64,000 nucleotides of DNA from Kribbella sindirgiensis. GTDB lineage: Bacteria; Actinomycetota; Actinomycetes; Propionibacteriales; Kribbellaceae. Under the pieces are notes generated by a model. It ran no database searches, was not told where the DNA came from, and worked only from the letters and a program-made list of their open reading frames with translations. Made by a program: the position numbers and the translations under genes. The DNA is taken from contig NZ_SJKA01000006.1 of assembly GCF_004331435.1 (NCBI RefSeq), positions 434,001 through 498,000 of the forward strand, read 5' to 3'. Shown here one piece after another: positions 43,036 through 54,249 of the stretch. Numbering within the stretch: the stretch's first letter is position 1; every line of letters starts with the position of its first letter.

Positions 43036-46032
43036 GTGACCCGCAAACGCCCGGCGATCGTCGTGGCCACCGCACTGATCGCCGCCTGTGCCGGCGTACC
43101 CGTGCTGGTGAACGCCGCGAGCGCCAGCCAGCCGGCCCCGAGCCCGGCCGCCGATCCGGAGGTCAAGCGCTCCGAGACCGGTTCGTACATCGTTCAGCTC
43201 GACGACTCCCCGGTCGCCGAGTACGCCGGTGACATCGCCGGCCTCGCCGCCACCAAGGTGGTGCCGGGCGGCAAGCTGCTGAAGACCGCGGCGCCGGTCG
43301 TCGACTACGTGAAGCACCTCGCCGGCGAACGCGACCAGGTCCTGAGCAAGGTCCCGGGCGTCAAGAAGCTCTACGACTACAGCTACACGTACGCCGGGTT
43401 CTCCGCCGAGATGCCGTACGACGACGCGGTCAAGCTGGCCAAGTCGTCGGGGGTGAAGAGCGTCGAGCCGAGCGAGATCCAGCACGCCGACACCGTCGAC
43501 ACCCCGCGCTTCCTCGGCCTGTCCGGCAAGGGCGGCGCCTGGCAGCAGGCGGGTGGGATCGACAAGGCCGGCGACGGCGTGATCATCGGCGTGATCGACT
43601 CCGGGTACGTCCCTGAGCGGGCGAGCTTCGCGCCGCTGAAGACCACGAAGACTTCCGACGCGATCGTCGCGAAGAAGTGGAAGGGCACCTGCCAGGCCGG
43701 CGAGGAGGCGCCCGTCACCTGCAACAACAAGGTGATCGGCGCGCGGTACTTCGACAAGGGCATCGGTACCCGCCCGATCCCGGACGAGTTCAAGTCGCCG
43801 CGTGACTACGGCGGCCACGGCACCCACACCGCCAGCACCGCGGCCGGCAACTACGGCGTCGACATGAAGGTCATGGGCCGCGACTACGGCAAGGCCTCCG
43901 GTATGGCGCCGCACGCCCGGCTCGCGATCTACAAGGCGCTGTGGGCGGTCGACGCGACCGGCGGCGGCAGCGGTACGGACGCCGACATCGTGGCCGCGAT
44001 CGACGCGGCGGTCTCCGACGGCGTCGACGTGATCAACTACTCGATCTCCGGCAGCGGATCGACGTACGTGAACGCCACCGGGCTCGCGTTCCTGCGGGCG
44101 GCCAAGGCGGGCGTGTTCGTCGCGACCAGCGCCGGGAACACCGGTCCGGGCGAGGCGACCGTCGGCAAGACGTACCCCTGGGTCACGTCGGTTGCCAACG
44201 GCACCCATGACCGCGACATCCAGACCACGGTGACGCTCGGCGACGGCAAGTCCTACACCGGTGCGGGCATCGGTTCCGGTACGCCGGCGACGCCGGTGGT
44301 GCTGGCCAAGGACGCGGGTCTGCCGAACGCGGACCCGGCGAACCTCGCCCTCTGTCAGGCGGGCACGCTCGACCCGGCGAAGGCCACCGGCAAGATCGTG
44401 GTCTGCGACCGTGGCGTGAACGCCCGGGTCGACAAGAGCGCGCAGGTGAAGGCCGCCGGCGGTGTCGGCATGATCTTGCTCAACATCGTCCCGGGCACGC
44501 TGGACGCCGACCTGCACACGGTCCCGACGGTCCACCTCGACGACAAGGCCACGCCGGCGGTCAAGGCGTACGTGAGCGGTACCGCGAACCCGACGGCCAC
44601 CATCGGCGCCGGAACGCCGGTGAAGGTCAACGCCCCGAAGGTGGCGGCCTCCTCCAGCCGCGGTCCGTCCCCGGCCGGTAACGGCGACCTGCTGAAGCCG
44701 GACATCATGGCGCCGGGCACCAACGTGCTGGCCGCGACGACCGCGTTCAGCGCGGCCGGTGGTGAGTACGCGTTCATGAGCGGTACGTCGATGTCGACGC
44801 CGCACATCGCGGGGATCGCGGCCGTGCTGAAGAGCAAGCACCCGACCTGGTCCCCGATGGCGATCAAGTCGGCGCTGATGACGACCGCCACCGACAAGGA
44901 CGCGAGCGGCAAGCCGATCCAGAACGACTCCGGCTCGCAGGCGACCCCGTTCGGGTACGGCGCGGGCCAGGTGCGGCCGAAGCTCGGGATGGACCCGGGT
45001 CTGGTCTACGACTCGACGTACACCGACTGGACGAAGTTCATCTGCGGCTCCGGGCAGGTGCCGAGCACGCACGAGCTGTGCGCGAACGGCAAGATCGACC
45101 TCAGCGACCTGAACTACCCGACGATCGCGATCGGTGACCTGGCCGGCAAGCAGACCGTGACCCGGACCGTGACGAACGTCGGCCAGGTCCCGGAGGTCTA
45201 CTTCCCGAAGGTCGAGGGCCTCAAGGGCCTGAAGGTGACCGTGACACCGCGGATCCTGGTCACGCTCCCGGGCCGCAGTACGACGTACAAGGTCACGATC
45301 GAGAACGACGGCGCCCCACTCGAGCAGTACTCGTTCGGGCGACTGGTCTGGAAGTCGGTGAACCACACGGTCGCGAGCACGCTGGCGGTCAAGCCGCTGA
45401 CGGTCAAGGCGCCGGTCCAGGTCAACGGGACCGGCACCGCCGGGTCCGTGCAGGTTCCGGTCACGGCCGGGTACGCCGGATCGCTCGAGACCACCGCGGT
45501 GGGCCTGAACCCGGCCACGGTCGGCGAGGCCGCGCTGAAGAACCCGGGTGGCGTGTCGTTCCCGACGACCGCGCCGAAGGTCAACGACCACGTCGCGAAG
45601 TTCACCGTGAACGTCCCGGCGGGTACGACGTACGCGAGGTTCTCCACGTTCGACGCGGACTACCCGGCCGGCACTGATCTGGACGTGTTCGCCTACAAGG
45701 CAGGTACGGCGACTCTGCTCGGTAGCAGCACCGGTGGCTCGGCTGAGGAAGAGGTGAACCTCTCCCAGCCCGCAGGTGGTCAGGTGGACGTGTACGTCGA
45801 CCTGTACGCCGGAGCGAACGAGCAGGTGGTCAAACTCGACCACTGGGAGCTGCAGAAGGCTGAAGGCAACCTGACCGTCACACCGGCCAGCCAACCGGTC
45901 ACGGTCGCCGGTCAGGCGAGTGTGACGGCCAGCTGGACCGGTCTGACCGCGGGCACCAGGTACCTCGGCCAGCTGCACTTCACCGACGGAGCCGACGGCT
46001 CCGGCTCCACCATCGTCCGCGTAGACAGCTGA
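43036..46032 (+). CDS. Secreted subtilisin-like serine protease (S8)
   Basis: The product is 998 residues from GTG 43036 with a CTGGAGGAA site. A signal peptide (1-30) is followed by an I9 inhibitor-type prodomain (SYIVQLDDSPVAEYAG to about 150). The catalytic triad is Asp in IGVIDSGYV (about 187), His in GHGTHTAS (about 262) and Ser in SGTSMSTPH (about 586). A PA domain is inserted near 390-510, and fibronectin-III-like segments fill 680 onward. The cleaved product is extracellular. A bidirectional hairpin terminator follows. Confidence 0.95.
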   Translation: MTRKRPAIVVATALIAACAGVPVLVNAASASQPAPSPAADPEVKRSETGSYIVQLDDSPVAEYAGDIAGLAATKVVPGGKLLKTAAPVVDYVKHLAGERDQVLSKVPGVKKLYDYSYTYAGFSAEMPYDDAVKLAKSSGVKSVEPSEIQHADTVDTPRFLGLSGKGGAWQQAGGIDKAGDGVIIGVIDSGYVPERASFAPLKTTKTSDAIVAKKWKGTCQAGEEAPVTCNNKVIGARYFDKGIGTRPIPDEFKSPRDYGGHGTHTASTAAGNYGVDMKVMGRDYGKASGMAPHARLAIYKALWAVDATGGGSGTDADIVAAIDAAVSDGVDVINYSISGSGSTYVNATGLAFLRAAKAGVFVATSAGNTGPGEATVGKTYPWVTSVANGTHDRDIQTTVTLGDGKSYTGAGIGSGTPATPVVLAKDAGLPNADPANLALCQAGTLDPAKATGKIVVCDRGVNARVDKSAQVKAAGGVGMILLNIVPGTLDADLHTVPTVHLDDKATPAVKAYVSGTANPTATIGAGTPVKVNAPKVAASSSRGPSPAGNGDLLKPDIMAPGTNVLAATTAFSAAGGEYAFMSGTSMSTPHIAGIAAVLKSKHPTWSPMAIKSALMTTATDKDASGKPIQNDSGSQATPFGYGAGQVRPKLGMDPGLVYDSTYTDWTKFICGSGQVPSTHELCANGKIDLSDLNYPTIAIGDLAGKQTVTRTVTNVGQVPEVYFPKVEGLKGLKVTVTPRILVTLPGRSTTYKVTIENDGAPLEQYSFGRLVWKSVNHTVASTLAVKPLTVKAPVQVNGTGTAGSVQVPVTAGYAGSLETTAVGLNPATVGEAALKNPGGVSFPTTAPKVNDHVAKFTVNVPAGTTYARFSTFDADYPAGTDLDVFAYKAGTATLLGSSTGGSAEEEVNLSQPAGGQVDVYVDLYAGANEQVVKLDHWELQKAEGNLTVTPASQPVTVAGQASVTASWTGLTAGTRYLGQLHFTDGADGSGSTIVRVDS

Positions 46033-46039
46033 AACAGCG

Positions 46040-46072
46040 ACGAGGGCGGCCCCACACCGGGGCCGCCCTCGT
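46040..46072. terminator. Bidirectional hairpin terminator
   Basis: ACGAGGGCGGCCCC and GGGGCCGCCCTCGT form a perfect 14-bp stem with an ACACC loop. It lies between the convergent S8 protease and the sigma-operon membrane protein and can end both transcripts. Confidence 0.85.
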
Positions 46073-46079
46073 TGCCTGT

Positions 46080-47192
46080 TTACGGCTCGTGGATCGTCCA
46101 GCCGTCGGCCTTCTCGACCAGCAGCTTGCACTCGCCCGACGTGACGTCACAGCGGAACAGTTGGTTGTGGATGACGCCACCGTCCCCGATCGTCTCGGTG
46201 AGCGTCAGCAGTTGGGTGCCGTTCTCGAATACCGGCAGCGGCAGGGTGTCCGTCATGCGGTCCTTCAGTTGCAGCTTGGTGACCTGACCGGTGTTGATGT
46301 CGATGGCCTCCGCCCGCTCGCTCTGGATCATGGTCCGGCCGTCGGGTGACAGCACTGGGTAGAGGTGCGCCTGCCCTTCCGCGCAGTACTCCCGCAGTAC
46401 CTTGAAGCCGTCGTCTCGCAGTGCTCCGGCCTTGAGGCATGGTTTCCCGTCGACCTTGGCAGACACCACGATGGTCCCGGCCGCCGGTGGAATCGCCGCG
46501 CTGCCGTCGAAGCCGTCAACGGACACCGGCCGCTGCCGACCGGATGCCGGCTGCCAGACGACCAGTCCGGCCTTTCCTCGGTTCATCCACAGGCCGTCCT
46601 GGTTCCAGCCGAGGAGCTCCGGCGACCCGGCGGCGGCGGGCAGTTGGGCGACCTGCTTCCCGGACTGGATGTCGACGACGATCACCTGGCCGCGAGTGTT
46701 GGACAGGTAGTGGAACATCGCCACCTGCTTGCGATCCGGGGACAGGACCTGAAAGCCCGACCGGTCCGGGCCGAGCGTCCGGAAGGTGCCGTTCGGCAGC
46801 AGGATGCCGGGGCGGAACCGGCCGGCCCCGGGCATCTGCTGGCCCAGCCAGCCACCGCCGGCCCGCCCGAAGAAGAAGCCGTCGACCCCCTTCGGAATGC
46901 GCACTTTCTGCTTGCCGTCGTGGAGCGAGTTCTCCTCGTACACGGTGTACGGGACCTGGGGTGCCGCTCCGGACACGGGTGGGGCCGGGCGCCGCGCCGG
47001 GTCGGGTCGGTCGCCTCGGCTCAGCAGGGATGCTGCCAGTACGACGACCACGACGATGGCTGCGGCGGCCGCGAGGACCGGCCAGTTGCGGCGGCGTTCG
47101 GGTGGCTCGAGGCCCGGGCCCTGGGCGTTGTCGGGGACGGTGGCGGCCTGGGCGTGCAGGTAGTCGCGGAGGCGCGTTTCGGTGTCGGTCAT
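46080..47192 (-). CDS. Membrane-anchored beta-propeller-like protein, sigma factor partner
   Basis: The 370-residue protein has about 35 cytoplasmic residues (MTDTETRLRDYLHAQAATVP), one membrane helix near 38-58 (WPVLAAAAAIVVVVVLAASLL) and an outer domain. The outer domain has repeated LSPDRKQVAMFHYL- and LSPDGRTMIQSERA-type blades, typical of WD40/TolB-like propellers. It overlaps the ECF sigma gene by 4 bp. Layout and topology suggest an anti-sigma or signal-sensing partner, but no zinc-binding anti-sigma motif is visible in the short cytoplasmic part. The role is inferred from position. Confidence 0.75.
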   Translation of the reverse strand: MTDTETRLRDYLHAQAATVPDNAQGPGLEPPERRRNWPVLAAAAAIVVVVVLAASLLSRGDRPDPARRPAPPVSGAAPQVPYTVYEENSLHDGKQKVRIPKGVDGFFFGRAGGGWLGQQMPGAGRFRPGILLPNGTFRTLGPDRSGFQVLSPDRKQVAMFHYLSNTRGQVIVVDIQSGKQVAQLPAAAGSPELLGWNQDGLWMNRGKAGLVVWQPASGRQRPVSVDGFDGSAAIPPAAGTIVVSAKVDGKPCLKAGALRDDGFKVLREYCAEGQAHLYPVLSPDGRTMIQSERAEAIDINTGQVTKLQLKDRMTDTLPLPVFENGTQLLTLTETIGDGGVIHNQLFRCDVTSGECKLLVEKADGWTIHEP

Positions 47193-47710
47193 CGGAGTTC
47201 CTCGAGGCGTTCGGTCAGGACGGCGAGACCGCGCGACGACGTGGCGCGGGCGGAGGACTCGCTGATCCCGAGAAGCTGGGCGATCTCGGCGAAGGGGAGA
47301 TCGAGGTAGTAGCGCAGGACGAGGACCTCGCGCATCCGCCGCGGCAGTCCCTGGAGAGCCCGCTGTACCTGGGTCCGTTCCTCGCTCAGTACGGCGGCAC
47401 TCTCGGCGGAGGCGTTCGGCGCCTCGTGCGGTGGGATGTACAGCCGCGCGACCTTACGCCGTCGCAGTACAGACCGGCTGCGGTTCAGCACCGCCGTACG
47501 CAGGTACGCCAGGGCCGCATCGGGCCCCCGTAACGGCCAGCGCCGGTACAGCTCGGCAAAAGCCTCCTGTACGACGTCTTCCGCCGCCTGCCGGTCGTCG
47601 ACCATCAGCACCGCCAGCCGGACCAGTCCGGCCCAGTGCTGCTGGTAAAGCGCCGACACGGCCGCCTGAGCAGGCGCCGGGCGTCCGATGCTCACCATTT
47701 GATTCGTCAC
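47189..47710 (-). CDS. ECF RNA polymerase sigma factor (SigE family)
   Basis: The product is 173 residues from GTG 47710; ATG 47698 is an alternative. Sigma region 2 is near 22-85 (LYQQHWAGLVRLAVLMVDDRQAAEDVVQEAFAELYRRW). Region 4 is near 110-170 (LQGLPRRMREVLVLRYYLDLPFAEIAQLLGISESSARATSSRG). It resembles the SigE/SigM-type extracytoplasmic-function group 41-like proteins that are abundant in actinobacteria. It is cotranscribed with the membrane protein after it and lies 21 bp behind the kinase-like gene. The target promoter is unknown. Confidence 0.9.
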   Translation of the reverse strand: MTNQMVSIGRPAPAQAAVSALYQQHWAGLVRLAVLMVDDRQAAEDVVQEAFAELYRRWPLRGPDAALAYLRTAVLNRSRSVLRRRKVARLYIPPHEAPNASAESAAVLSEERTQVQRALQGLPRRMREVLVLRYYLDLPFAEIAQLLGISESSARATSSRGLAVLTERLEELR

Positions 47711-47731
47711 ACCGTTAGAGACGCCCGACCC

Positions 47732-48637
47732 TCAGGAACGCTGCGTCCGTTCCCGCACCCAGTCCAGATGCATCAGAGCGCTCTCCCGCTGCCACGGCCG
47801 CACCGTCGGGATACCGGATGGTGCCGGCTGCGCCGAACCCCACCACAGCCCACCTCCGACCGCCGCGACGAACCCCGTGATCGCCTCGTCGTCCGGTAGC
47901 TCGGGCAGCGTCACCGAAGTGCGCATCTCCGCGTGCAGGATCACCGTGTCCACCCAGCGAGGCGCGAGGCCCGGGTGTGCCCAGTCGATGAACACCACGC
48001 GGTCGTCGGTCAGGATGATGTTGTCCGCGCGCAGGTCGTAGTGCGCCAGCGCCTTGCCCTCAGCAAGTGCCCGCACCCCGGACCGCGCCAGCTCCGCGAG
48101 CTCCTCCACCCGCCCTTCGATCCAGTCAGGGACGGCGAGACCGTCCCGCAGCACCAGGTCCCACCGGCTCAAGAAGTCGTGGCTGCGCTCGGCGACGAGA
48201 GGTGCGTCCGGCCACGGTGACGGGTCCAGCGCGTCGGTCAGCTCCTCCAGCGCGCCCAGCACCCTGTCGGCGTCAGCCTGTTCCCACGGATGCGCGGGCA
48301 TCCGGCCGTCGATGTCCTCGAAGAGCATCCCGACCCAGTCGCCGTCGTCGTACACGTCGTACAGGACCGGTGCCATCGGGACCGTGCCGATCCCCTGCAT
48401 CGCGGTGATCTCCAGCCGGAACAGCTCCGGTGTTTTCGGGTTGAGCTCTGTACCGACCGCCTTCAGGAACGCCCGGCGGCCGGAGGCGGTCACGAGGCGG
48501 GCGGCCACGCCGGGGGAGAAGCCGCCCTGCTGGGTGGCCGCGGACACCACGACTGACCCGAGCGAGCGCTCCACCCAGGCCCGCACCGCGGCGGGCAGCT
48601 TCTCGAACGGCAACCGAACCCCAGCAGCATGCGCCAT
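47732..48637 (-). CDS. APH-family phosphotransferase
   Basis: The 301-residue protein has the kinase-like Brenner motif ALAHYDLRADNIIL (about 198-211) and the metal-binding VVFIDWAHPG about 10 residues later. The N-lobe Lys is probably in RRAFLKAVG near 60. The substrate is unknown: these enzymes phosphorylate antibiotics or cell metabolites. Being 21 bp upstream of the ECF sigma gene in the same direction, it may share the transcript. It is divergent from lepA. Confidence 0.85.
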   Translation of the reverse strand: MAHAAGVRLPFEKLPAAVRAWVERSLGSVVVSAATQQGGFSPGVAARLVTASGRRAFLKAVGTELNPKTPELFRLEITAMQGIGTVPMAPVLYDVYDDGDWVGMLFEDIDGRMPAHPWEQADADRVLGALEELTDALDPSPWPDAPLVAERSHDFLSRWDLVLRDGLAVPDWIEGRVEELAELARSGVRALAEGKALAHYDLRADNIILTDDRVVFIDWAHPGLAPRWVDTVILHAEMRTSVTLPELPDDEAITGFVAAVGGGLWWGSAQPAPSGIPTVRPWQRESALMHLDWVRERTQRS

Positions 48638-48741
48638 GCGTCACCACGCTAGCGGGCGTGATCCACTGATTTTCGAATCTGCTGGACCGCCATGGGATGA
48701 TTGACCGGATATACCTCCGAGACTAGAACTGGATCCCCTCC

Positions 48742-50631
<1,890 letters not shown>

Positions 50632-50644
50632 GAGCCTGCCCCTA

Positions 50645-51544
50645 GTGCCGGTCCAGATTCCTGACGGTCTGCTCGTCGTCGCCTCGCGCGGGCAGGACTG
50701 GGCCGACTGGCTCGATCGGCTGCCGCGGCTGCTGCGGGACCTGCTCGACGAGTGGGACCTGCGCGTCGACGGTACGGCGGCGTACGGGAACTGCGCGATC
50801 GTCGTACCGGTGCTCGCGCAGGGGCAGCGGGCCGTGCTGAAGGTGCAGTTCCCGCACTGGGAGGCGGAGACCGAGCACCTGGCGCTGCGGGCCTGGGCCG
50901 GCAACAGTGCCGTCCAGCTGCTGCGCGCGGACCCGCGCCGGTTCGCGCTGCTGCTCGAGCGCCTCGAACCGCGGGACCTGACCACGATCGACGTATTGGA
51001 CGCCTGCGAGCTCGTTGGCGGCACCTACAAGCGGCTGCATGTGCCCGCGGGACCGCAGTTCCGGACGCTGTCGGGGGAGCTGAAGCGCTGGGCGGAGCGG
51101 TTCCGGCAACTGCCCGCGTCGGCGCCGGTGCCGCACCGGTACGTCGAGCAGGCGATCTCGCTGGCCGAGGACTTCATCACCGATCCCGCGACCGACGGCC
51201 GGCTGATCCACACCGACCTGCACTACGAGAACATGCTCGCCGCGGACCGTGAACCGTGGCTGGTGATCGACCCGAAGCCGTTCTCCGGCGATCCGCATTT
51301 CGAGGTCGCGCCGCTGATCTGGAACCGCTGGGACGAGGTGAACGACGTACGGTTCGCGGTCCGGCAGCGGTTCTGGACCACGATCGACGCCGCCGGCTTC
51401 GACGAGGACCGGGCCCGCAACTGGGTGATCGTCCGCCAGATGCTCAACGTGCTCTGGACCCTGGAGTCCGCCGGCACCGACGACTCCCTGCCCCAGGACT
51501 GGCTGACTCGCAACATCACCATCGTCAAAGCCATCCAGGACTGA
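50645..51544 (+). CDS. Aminoglycoside/hydroxyurea kinase-like protein (APH(6) type)
   Basis: The product is 299 residues from GTG 50645. It fits the aminoglycoside/hydroxyurea resistance kinase family: GNCAIVVPVLAQGQRAVLKVQFP near 49-71, LLLERLEPRDL near 102-112, and the active-site DGRLIHTDLHYENMLAA with LVIDPKPFSGDPHFEVAPLIWNRW. APH(6) enzymes phosphorylate streptomycin at the 6-OH. Many chromosomal homologues are of unknown substrate. Expressed after lepA. Confidence 0.88.
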   Translation: MPVQIPDGLLVVASRGQDWADWLDRLPRLLRDLLDEWDLRVDGTAAYGNCAIVVPVLAQGQRAVLKVQFPHWEAETEHLALRAWAGNSAVQLLRADPRRFALLLERLEPRDLTTIDVLDACELVGGTYKRLHVPAGPQFRTLSGELKRWAERFRQLPASAPVPHRYVEQAISLAEDFITDPATDGRLIHTDLHYENMLAADREPWLVIDPKPFSGDPHFEVAPLIWNRWDEVNDVRFAVRQRFWTTIDAAGFDEDRARNWVIVRQMLNVLWTLESAGTDDSLPQDWLTRNITIVKAIQD

Positions 51545-51567
51545 CGTGAGCTAGCAGACATCCGATT

Positions 51568-51596
51568 GAAGTTAGTAGTTACTACCTACTAACTTC
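51568..51596. promoter_or_regulatory. TetR operator (11-bp arms)
   Basis: GAAGTTAGTAG and CTACTAACTTC flank a 7-bp centre that itself contains GTAGTTACTAC symmetry. The site ends six bases before the TetR start, so it likely overlaps the promoter and represses both TetR and the MFS gene. Confidence 0.85.
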
Positions 51597-51602
51597 GAGC
51601 GT

Positions 51603-52181
51603 ATGCCGACACGGATGAGCGGGCAGGAACGGCGCGAGCAGGTACTCGGGATCGCCGAGGAGGAGTTCGCGGCCGCAGGGCTGTACGGCGCCTCGACCGA
51701 GACGATCGCGCGGCGGGCCGGGATCACGCAGGCGTACGTGTTCCGGTTGTTCAGGACGAAGAAACTGTTGTTCCTGGAGTGCGTGGACGCCGCGTTCGAG
51801 CGGATGCGGCTGGCGATGGTCGCGGCCGCCGGTGGGGCGAGCGGGGTCGAGGCGCTGGCGGCGATGGGGCAGGAGTACAACGACATGCTCGCCGACCGCA
51901 CCACGCTCCTGCTCCAGTTGCAGGGCACGGCCGCGGCGGCAGCAGGCGACGGCGAGGTGCGGGACGCCGTACGGGCGAGCTTCGCGCGGCTGTGGCAGTC
52001 CGTGGCGGACACCGCGCAACTGGACCCGGTCACCGTCAAGGCGTTCCTTGCCTTTGGCATGCTTCTCAACACGAACGCCGCCCTGGATCTCCCGCAGGTC
52101 GACGAACCGTGGTCCCATCAGGCCAGAACCCGCATCAAACCAGGGCTTTTCACCCACATCACCACCGACACCAACCGATGA
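51603..52181 (+). CDS. TetR family repressor
   Basis: The product is 192 residues from ATG 51603. The DNA-binding domain reads EEEFAAAGLYGASTETIARRAGITQAYVFRLFRTKKLLFLE (about 18-58). A helical ligand domain follows. It overlaps the MFS gene by 4 bp (ATGA) and sits right behind a strong palindromic operator, so it is a self-regulating drug-efflux repressor. The inducer is unknown. Confidence 0.92.
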   Translation: MPTRMSGQERREQVLGIAEEEFAAAGLYGASTETIARRAGITQAYVFRLFRTKKLLFLECVDAAFERMRLAMVAAAGGASGVEALAAMGQEYNDMLADRTTLLLQLQGTAAAAAGDGEVRDAVRASFARLWQSVADTAQLDPVTVKAFLAFGMLLNTNAALDLPQVDEPWSHQARTRIKPGLFTHITTDTNR

Positions 52182-53569
52182 ACGCGCCGACCCTGGTGCG
52201 GGCCCCGCGAGTGCTCGTGGGGTTCTTGGTCTTCGTCGGACTGGTCGGCGCGGTGATCGGGAGCCTCGGCGCACCGTTGATCACGGCCGTGGCCGAGGCG
52301 TACGGCGTTTCGCTCGCCGCCTCCCAGTGGACGTTGACGATCGCGTTGCTGGCGGGATCCGTGACGACGCCGGTCCTCGGGCGGCTCGGGTCGGGCCCGC
52401 GGCGGCGCACCGTCGTACTGGTGATGCTGGCGGTGGAGGTCGTCGGCAGTCTGCTGACGGTGATCCCGCTGCCGTTCGCGTTCCTGCTGGTCGGCCGGGC
52501 GCTGCAGGGCTCCGGGATCGGGCTGATCGTGCTGATGATGGCGGTCGCGCGGGACCACCTGGACGAGCAGCGGGCCGCGCGGACGATCGGGTTGCTGTCC
52601 GTCGCGTCGACCGCGGGAATCGGAATCGGCTACCCGTTGTCCGGGCTGCTCACCGACCTCGCCGGCGTTCGCGCGGCGTACGGGCTCGGCCTCGTCATCA
52701 CCGCGGCCGCCCTTGTCGCCGCCGTCTTCGCGCTACCGCAGGCCCCGGACCGGCCGTCGTCCCGTCTCGACGTCCGCGGTGCGATCCTGCTCGCGATCGC
52801 CCTGCCTGCCTTGCTCCTCGCCATCGGTGAGATCGGTGATCACCCTGCCCCGGCCACGGCGCTCCTTGCGGCCGCGCTCCTGCTCCTGATCGGCTGGACC
52901 TTCCTCGAGGTCCGCACCGGGAGTCCGCTGGTCGACATCAGGCTCCTTCGGCATCCCGCGGTCGCCGCCGCGAACCTCGTGATGCTGGTCGGCGGCGTCG
53001 GCATGTACCTGCTCTTCAGCCTGATCACCCGCTACGTACAGACACCCGCGGCGGCCGGGTACGGTTTCGGCCTCAGCTCCTTCCAGGCCGGTCTGGTCCT
53101 GGTCCCGTTCTCGCTCCTCGGGTTCGTCGCCGGCCGGCTGATCCCGGCCTTACGCCTTGGTGCCAGGTCGTTGCTGGCAGCAAGTACTGCGGTGGTCCTC
53201 GCCGCGTTCGTACTCTTCGCGGTCGCCCGATCACACCTGGTCGAACCGATCCTTGCCATCGGCATCCTCGGTTTCGGCGTCGGCGCGTTCTCCGCCGCGA
53301 TGCCGGTCGTCATCCTTGCCGTCACCCCGGCTGCCGAGACCGCGAGCGCGATGAGCGTGAACGCGGTCGTCCGGAGCGTCGGCTTCTCCACCGGCAGCGC
53401 CCTCGGCGGCCTCATCCTCGCGACCCACACGACAGGCGTTTTCCCCCGCGAGTCCGGGTACGGCGCGGCCGCCTGGATCGGGGTCGCCGCCACCGCGGCC
53501 ACCCTGCTGATCGTCGCCGTACTCCCGCTTAAACCGGTGGCTCCGGAGCGGTTTCGCGGGAGAGGATGA
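52178..53569 (+). CDS. MFS drug efflux transporter (DHA2-like)
   Basis: The product is 463 residues from ATG 52178. About 14 hydrophobic segments are visible. Motifs include GRALQGSGIGLIVLMMAVARDHL near 105-127 and an MPVVILAVTPAAETASAMSVNAVVRSVGFSTGSALGG stretch near 375-412. The loop-2 R-x-x-G-R-R motif is not conserved (RLGSGPRRRTV). It exports hydrophobic compounds. Its coupling to TetR supports inducible resistance. Confidence 0.9.
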   Translation: MNAPTLVRAPRVLVGFLVFVGLVGAVIGSLGAPLITAVAEAYGVSLAASQWTLTIALLAGSVTTPVLGRLGSGPRRRTVVLVMLAVEVVGSLLTVIPLPFAFLLVGRALQGSGIGLIVLMMAVARDHLDEQRAARTIGLLSVASTAGIGIGYPLSGLLTDLAGVRAAYGLGLVITAAALVAAVFALPQAPDRPSSRLDVRGAILLAIALPALLLAIGEIGDHPAPATALLAAALLLLIGWTFLEVRTGSPLVDIRLLRHPAVAAANLVMLVGGVGMYLLFSLITRYVQTPAAAGYGFGLSSFQAGLVLVPFSLLGFVAGRLIPALRLGARSLLAASTAVVLAAFVLFAVARSHLVEPILAIGILGFGVGAFSAAMPVVILAVTPAAETASAMSVNAVVRSVGFSTGSALGGLILATHTTGVFPRESGYGAAAWIGVAATAATLLIVAVLPLKPVAPERFRGRG

Positions 53570-53573
53570 CGGT

Positions 53574-54212
53574 ATGCGGTTGTTGACGGTCAATGTGGTG
53601 GAGCAGCTGATCCCGGGTCCCAAGGAGACGGGGTTCACCGCGATCGACAAGCGCCCGCAGCCCGGCCGGGTCCGGGTCGGCGAGCTGGGTCTCGCCGGGG
53701 ACCGGGTCTGCGACACCAAGAACCACGGCGGCCCGGATCTCGCGCTCTACGCGTACGCCGAGGAGGACGCCGACTGGTGGGCCGCCGAACTCGGCCGCGA
53801 CATCCCGACCGGTCTGTTCGGCGAGAACCTGCGGACCGAGGGCGTCGACATCAGCGGTGCGCTGCTCGGTGAGGTCTGGCGGATCGGCGACGAGGTCGAG
53901 GTGATGGTCCGCGCGCCGCGCATCCCGTGCATCACGTTCCAGCACCGTATGCAGGAGCCGCACTGGGTCAAGCGCTTCCACCAGGCCGGCTGCCCCGGCG
54001 CGTACCTGAGGGTGCTCCGCGAAGGCACGATCGGCGCCGGCGACCCGATCGAGATCATCAGCCGCCCGGACCACGAGGTCACCATCGCGGAGATGTTCGG
54101 CGCCCAGGACCCGGCGAAGCTCCGTCGCATGCTCGACTCCGGCGTGGACCTGATGGACGAACTCCGCGACACCGCCCACCGCGTCCTCTCCCGCGGCCTC
54201 TCCCGCGGATGA
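53574..54212 (+). CDS. MOSC domain (YiiM-like) protein
   Basis: The product is 212 residues from ATG 53574, four bases after the MFS stop. MOSC features are visible: GFTAIDKRPQPGRVRVGELGLAGDRVCDTKNHGGPDLALYAY near 20-60, GENLRTEGVDI, and the conserved Cys in RIPCITFQHRM (about 121). Related YiiM and mARC-like proteins bind molybdenum cofactor and reduce N-hydroxylated compounds or act as detoxifiers. It may be cotranscribed with the TetR/MFS pair. Confidence 0.9.
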   Translation: MRLLTVNVVEQLIPGPKETGFTAIDKRPQPGRVRVGELGLAGDRVCDTKNHGGPDLALYAYAEEDADWWAAELGRDIPTGLFGENLRTEGVDISGALLGEVWRIGDEVEVMVRAPRIPCITFQHRMQEPHWVKRFHQAGCPGAYLRVLREGTIGAGDPIEIISRPDHEVTIAEMFGAQDPAKLRRMLDSGVDLMDELRDTAHRVLSRGLSRG

Positions 54213-54249
54213 GCCCCCGGCCCGCACCCCTCCCGACCGCGCAACTCCA

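Noticed and set aside
42070..46131. 1353-codon minus-strand open frame opposite the DUF2207-like and S8 genes
   Set aside because: This is mirror-codon bias of GC-rich genes. The plus-strand genes have full motif sets.
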